Shown here piece after piece: positions 4,887 to 6,225 of a stretch of DNA of 6,225 nt. Below the pieces are notes generated by a model that saw only the letters and a program-made list of their open reading frames with translations, did no database searches and was not told the DNA's origin. The position numbers were made by a program, and so were the translations under genes. The stretch is from CAYZEZ01 sp964477295 (GTDB lineage: Bacteria; Bacteroidota; Bacteroidia; Bacteroidales; SM23-62): positions 1-6,225 of the forward strand of contig CAYZEZ010000279.1 of NCBI GenBank assembly GCA_964477295.1, given 5' to 3'. How positions within the stretch are numbered: the stretch's first letter is position 1; the number at the start of each line of letters is the position of its first letter.

Positions 4887-6225
4887 ATGAAGATTGACTC
4901 AGAATCAAATAGCGGAGTTAATAGAATACGAAAAGTTTCCCGCAACTTCTTCCTCCATATCCATAGTCCAAAAATCAGCCCCGGGGTCCTTGATCCCACT
5001 TACACTTTCGGCCTCGGGATCATTCTGGGTTTTCTGTTCCTGATCATGATCCTCACAGGATTCATCCTGTTGATGAACTATACCCCATCGATCGACAGGG
5101 CGTACAACTCTGTAAAAGACATAATGTTCATTGTACCGGGAGGCAGGTATATCAGGAATATTCACCGTTGGGCGGCTCATGGTATGGTGCTGGTGACTTT
5201 CCTGCACCTGATCAGGACATTTCTGACAGGCGCCTATTACGGAACCAGGAGACTCAATTGGGTGATTGGTGTTGTAATGTTTGTGGTTGTATTGTTCATG
5301 AGCTTCAGCGGCTATTTATTGCCATGGGACCAGCTGGCTTACTGGGCAGTAACCATTGGGTCAAATATTGCCGCTTCGGCACGCGAATTGACTGATATGC
5401 TGGGCATTACATCTGTTATCGATATCGGTGGGTTTTTTAAGAAACTGCTGATCGGGGGAGAAACGGTAGGCCAGACTGCTCTCACCAGGTTTTTCATGCT
5501 GCATGTGATTTTTCTGCCAGTCTCCCTGATGGTACTAAGCGCTTTCCATTTCTGGCGGATCCGGCGGGACGGTGGGCTGAGTGTCGTTCACAGGGGTAAG
5601 GGCCAGGCTAAACTCTACAGCTGGCCCGTGCTCATGTGGATAGAACTCGCCACCCTGCTGATAGTTCTGGTCTTTTTGCTATCTGTTTCATTTTTTGTGG
5701 ATGCCCCCCTGATGGAACAAGCCAACCCATCCTTCCCGGAAAATCCGGCCAAATCGCCCTGGTATTTTCTGGGTATACAGGAACTGGTATCCTATTCGGC
5801 CTTTATGGGTGGATTGCTGATACCTGTGCTGTTTGTTGCCTTTTTGATCTCCATTCCATATATAGATGAAGAGGATGATTACTCCGGCAGATGGTTTTCG
5901 GGTTCACATGGCAAAAAAACGTTGGTATCTTCTATCCTTTTTTCGCTGGTCACAACCATCGCATTGATTATTATTGTGATCCGCCTTGGCTGGTTCAGGG
6001 ACTGGTTCGGGAACCTTCCGGTCTTCATGAATTTGTTCATTAATCCTGCCACTTTGCTGGCATTGATATACATATCCTGGACAATTATTATACGCAAAAG
6101 AAGCGGATCAACCCGGATGGCGGCCATCGCCCTGTTTGGATGTGCCATGATTGGATTAATCATTTTCACAGTCATTGGCATCTGGTTCAGGGGGCCCAAC
6201 TGGGAATTTTACTGGTCGGCAGCAC
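4887..6225 (+). CDS. Cytochrome b of a bc/b6f-type complex, 3' end cut by window edge
   Basis: This is the membrane subunit that oxidises and re-reduces quinone with two b haems. From the ATG at 4887 the frame stays open for 446 codons to the right edge. Haem ligands: H93 and H107 in helix B (NIHRWAAHG...FLH, 14 apart), and H206 and H221 in helix D (MLH...AFH, 15 apart). The 15-residue gap is the b6-type spacing. GYLLPWDQLAYWA (142-154) is a strong family signature. The quinol-site PEWY is replaced by SPWY (290-293) in KSPWYFLGIQE. Both the b6-like half and the subunit IV-like half are present in one chain. After about residue 345 there are further hydrophobic helices (about 347-366, 386-402 and 411-433), and the visible end reads FRGPNWEFYW. 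Because similar long cytochrome b proteins end soon after such a motif, I infer the stop is close. No ribosome-binding site is visible. The upstream partner is the Rieske gene; no cytochrome c1 equivalent is visible. Confidence 0.94.
   Translation, partial: MKIDSESNSGVNRIRKVSRNFFLHIHSPKISPGVLDPTYTFGLGIILGFLFLIMILTGFILLMNYTPSIDRAYNSVKDIMFIVPGGRYIRNIHRWAAHGMVLVTFLHLIRTFLTGAYYGTRRLNWVIGVVMFVVVLFMSFSGYLLPWDQLAYWAVTIGSNIAASARELTDMLGITSVIDIGGFFKKLLIGGETVGQTALTRFFMLHVIFLPVSLMVLSAFHFWRIRRDGGLSVVHRGKGQAKLYSWPVLMWIELATLLIVLVFLLSVSFFVDAPLMEQANPSFPENPAKSPWYFLGIQELVSYSAFMGGLLIPVLFVAFLISIPYIDEEDDYSGRWFSGSHGKKTLVSSILFSLVTTIALIIIVIRLGWFRDWFGNLPVFMNLFINPATLLALIYISWTIIIRKRSGSTRMAAIALFGCAMIGLIIFTVIGIWFRGPNWEFYWSAA

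Overview
The window looks like a chromosomal piece of a Bacteroidota genome (Bacteroidales-like, probably uncultured). The evidence is indirect: no Shine-Dalgarno sequences before any gene, AT-rich leaders, relaxed lipoprotein signals, a surface-repeat protein and a DUF4190 lipoprotein of types common in that phylum, and a short intergenic palindrome of a kind I associate with Bacteroidota. I could not run a taxonomic search.

Layout. (1) 490 down to 1, minus strand: the N-terminal part of a secreted protein with a ~32-residue alternating repeat, cut by the window edge. (2) 491-649: divergent intergenic region. (3) 650-1444, plus: a lipoprotein with a C-terminal two-helix DUF4190-like domain. 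(4) 1437-3767, minus: a large exported cytochrome with eight CXXCH haem sites, HEAT-like helices and a TPR tail. It converges on gene 3 with an 8-bp overlap. (5) 3768-3907/3919: divergent control region with a palindrome next to the Rieske start. (6) 3908-4360, plus: Rieske 2Fe-2S protein with a twin-arginine signal. (7) 4366-4876: an AT-rich S23/four-helix-bundle gene with an in-frame stop, bracketed by inverted arrays of an 8-bp repeat. (8) 4887 to the right edge, plus: cytochrome b of a quinol:cytochrome c reductase, 446 codons visible and still open.

How the genes work together. Rieske protein and cytochrome b are two core subunits of a bc/b6f-type complex, which oxidises (mena)quinol and passes electrons to periplasmic c-type cytochromes. 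The divergent octahaem protein is a plausible partner or downstream acceptor, but the window shows only proximity, not interaction. Rieske and cytochrome b genes are usually adjacent; here about 0.5 kb of cassette separates them.

The most unusual structure is that cassette. Nine uninterrupted octamers (consensus GRKYCARG) lie on the left and four inverted ones on the right. Both arrays start and end with nearly the same sequence, and they enclose one S23-family gene of much lower GC than its neighbours. This resembles a small mobile or repeat-associated element inserted into a respiratory operon.
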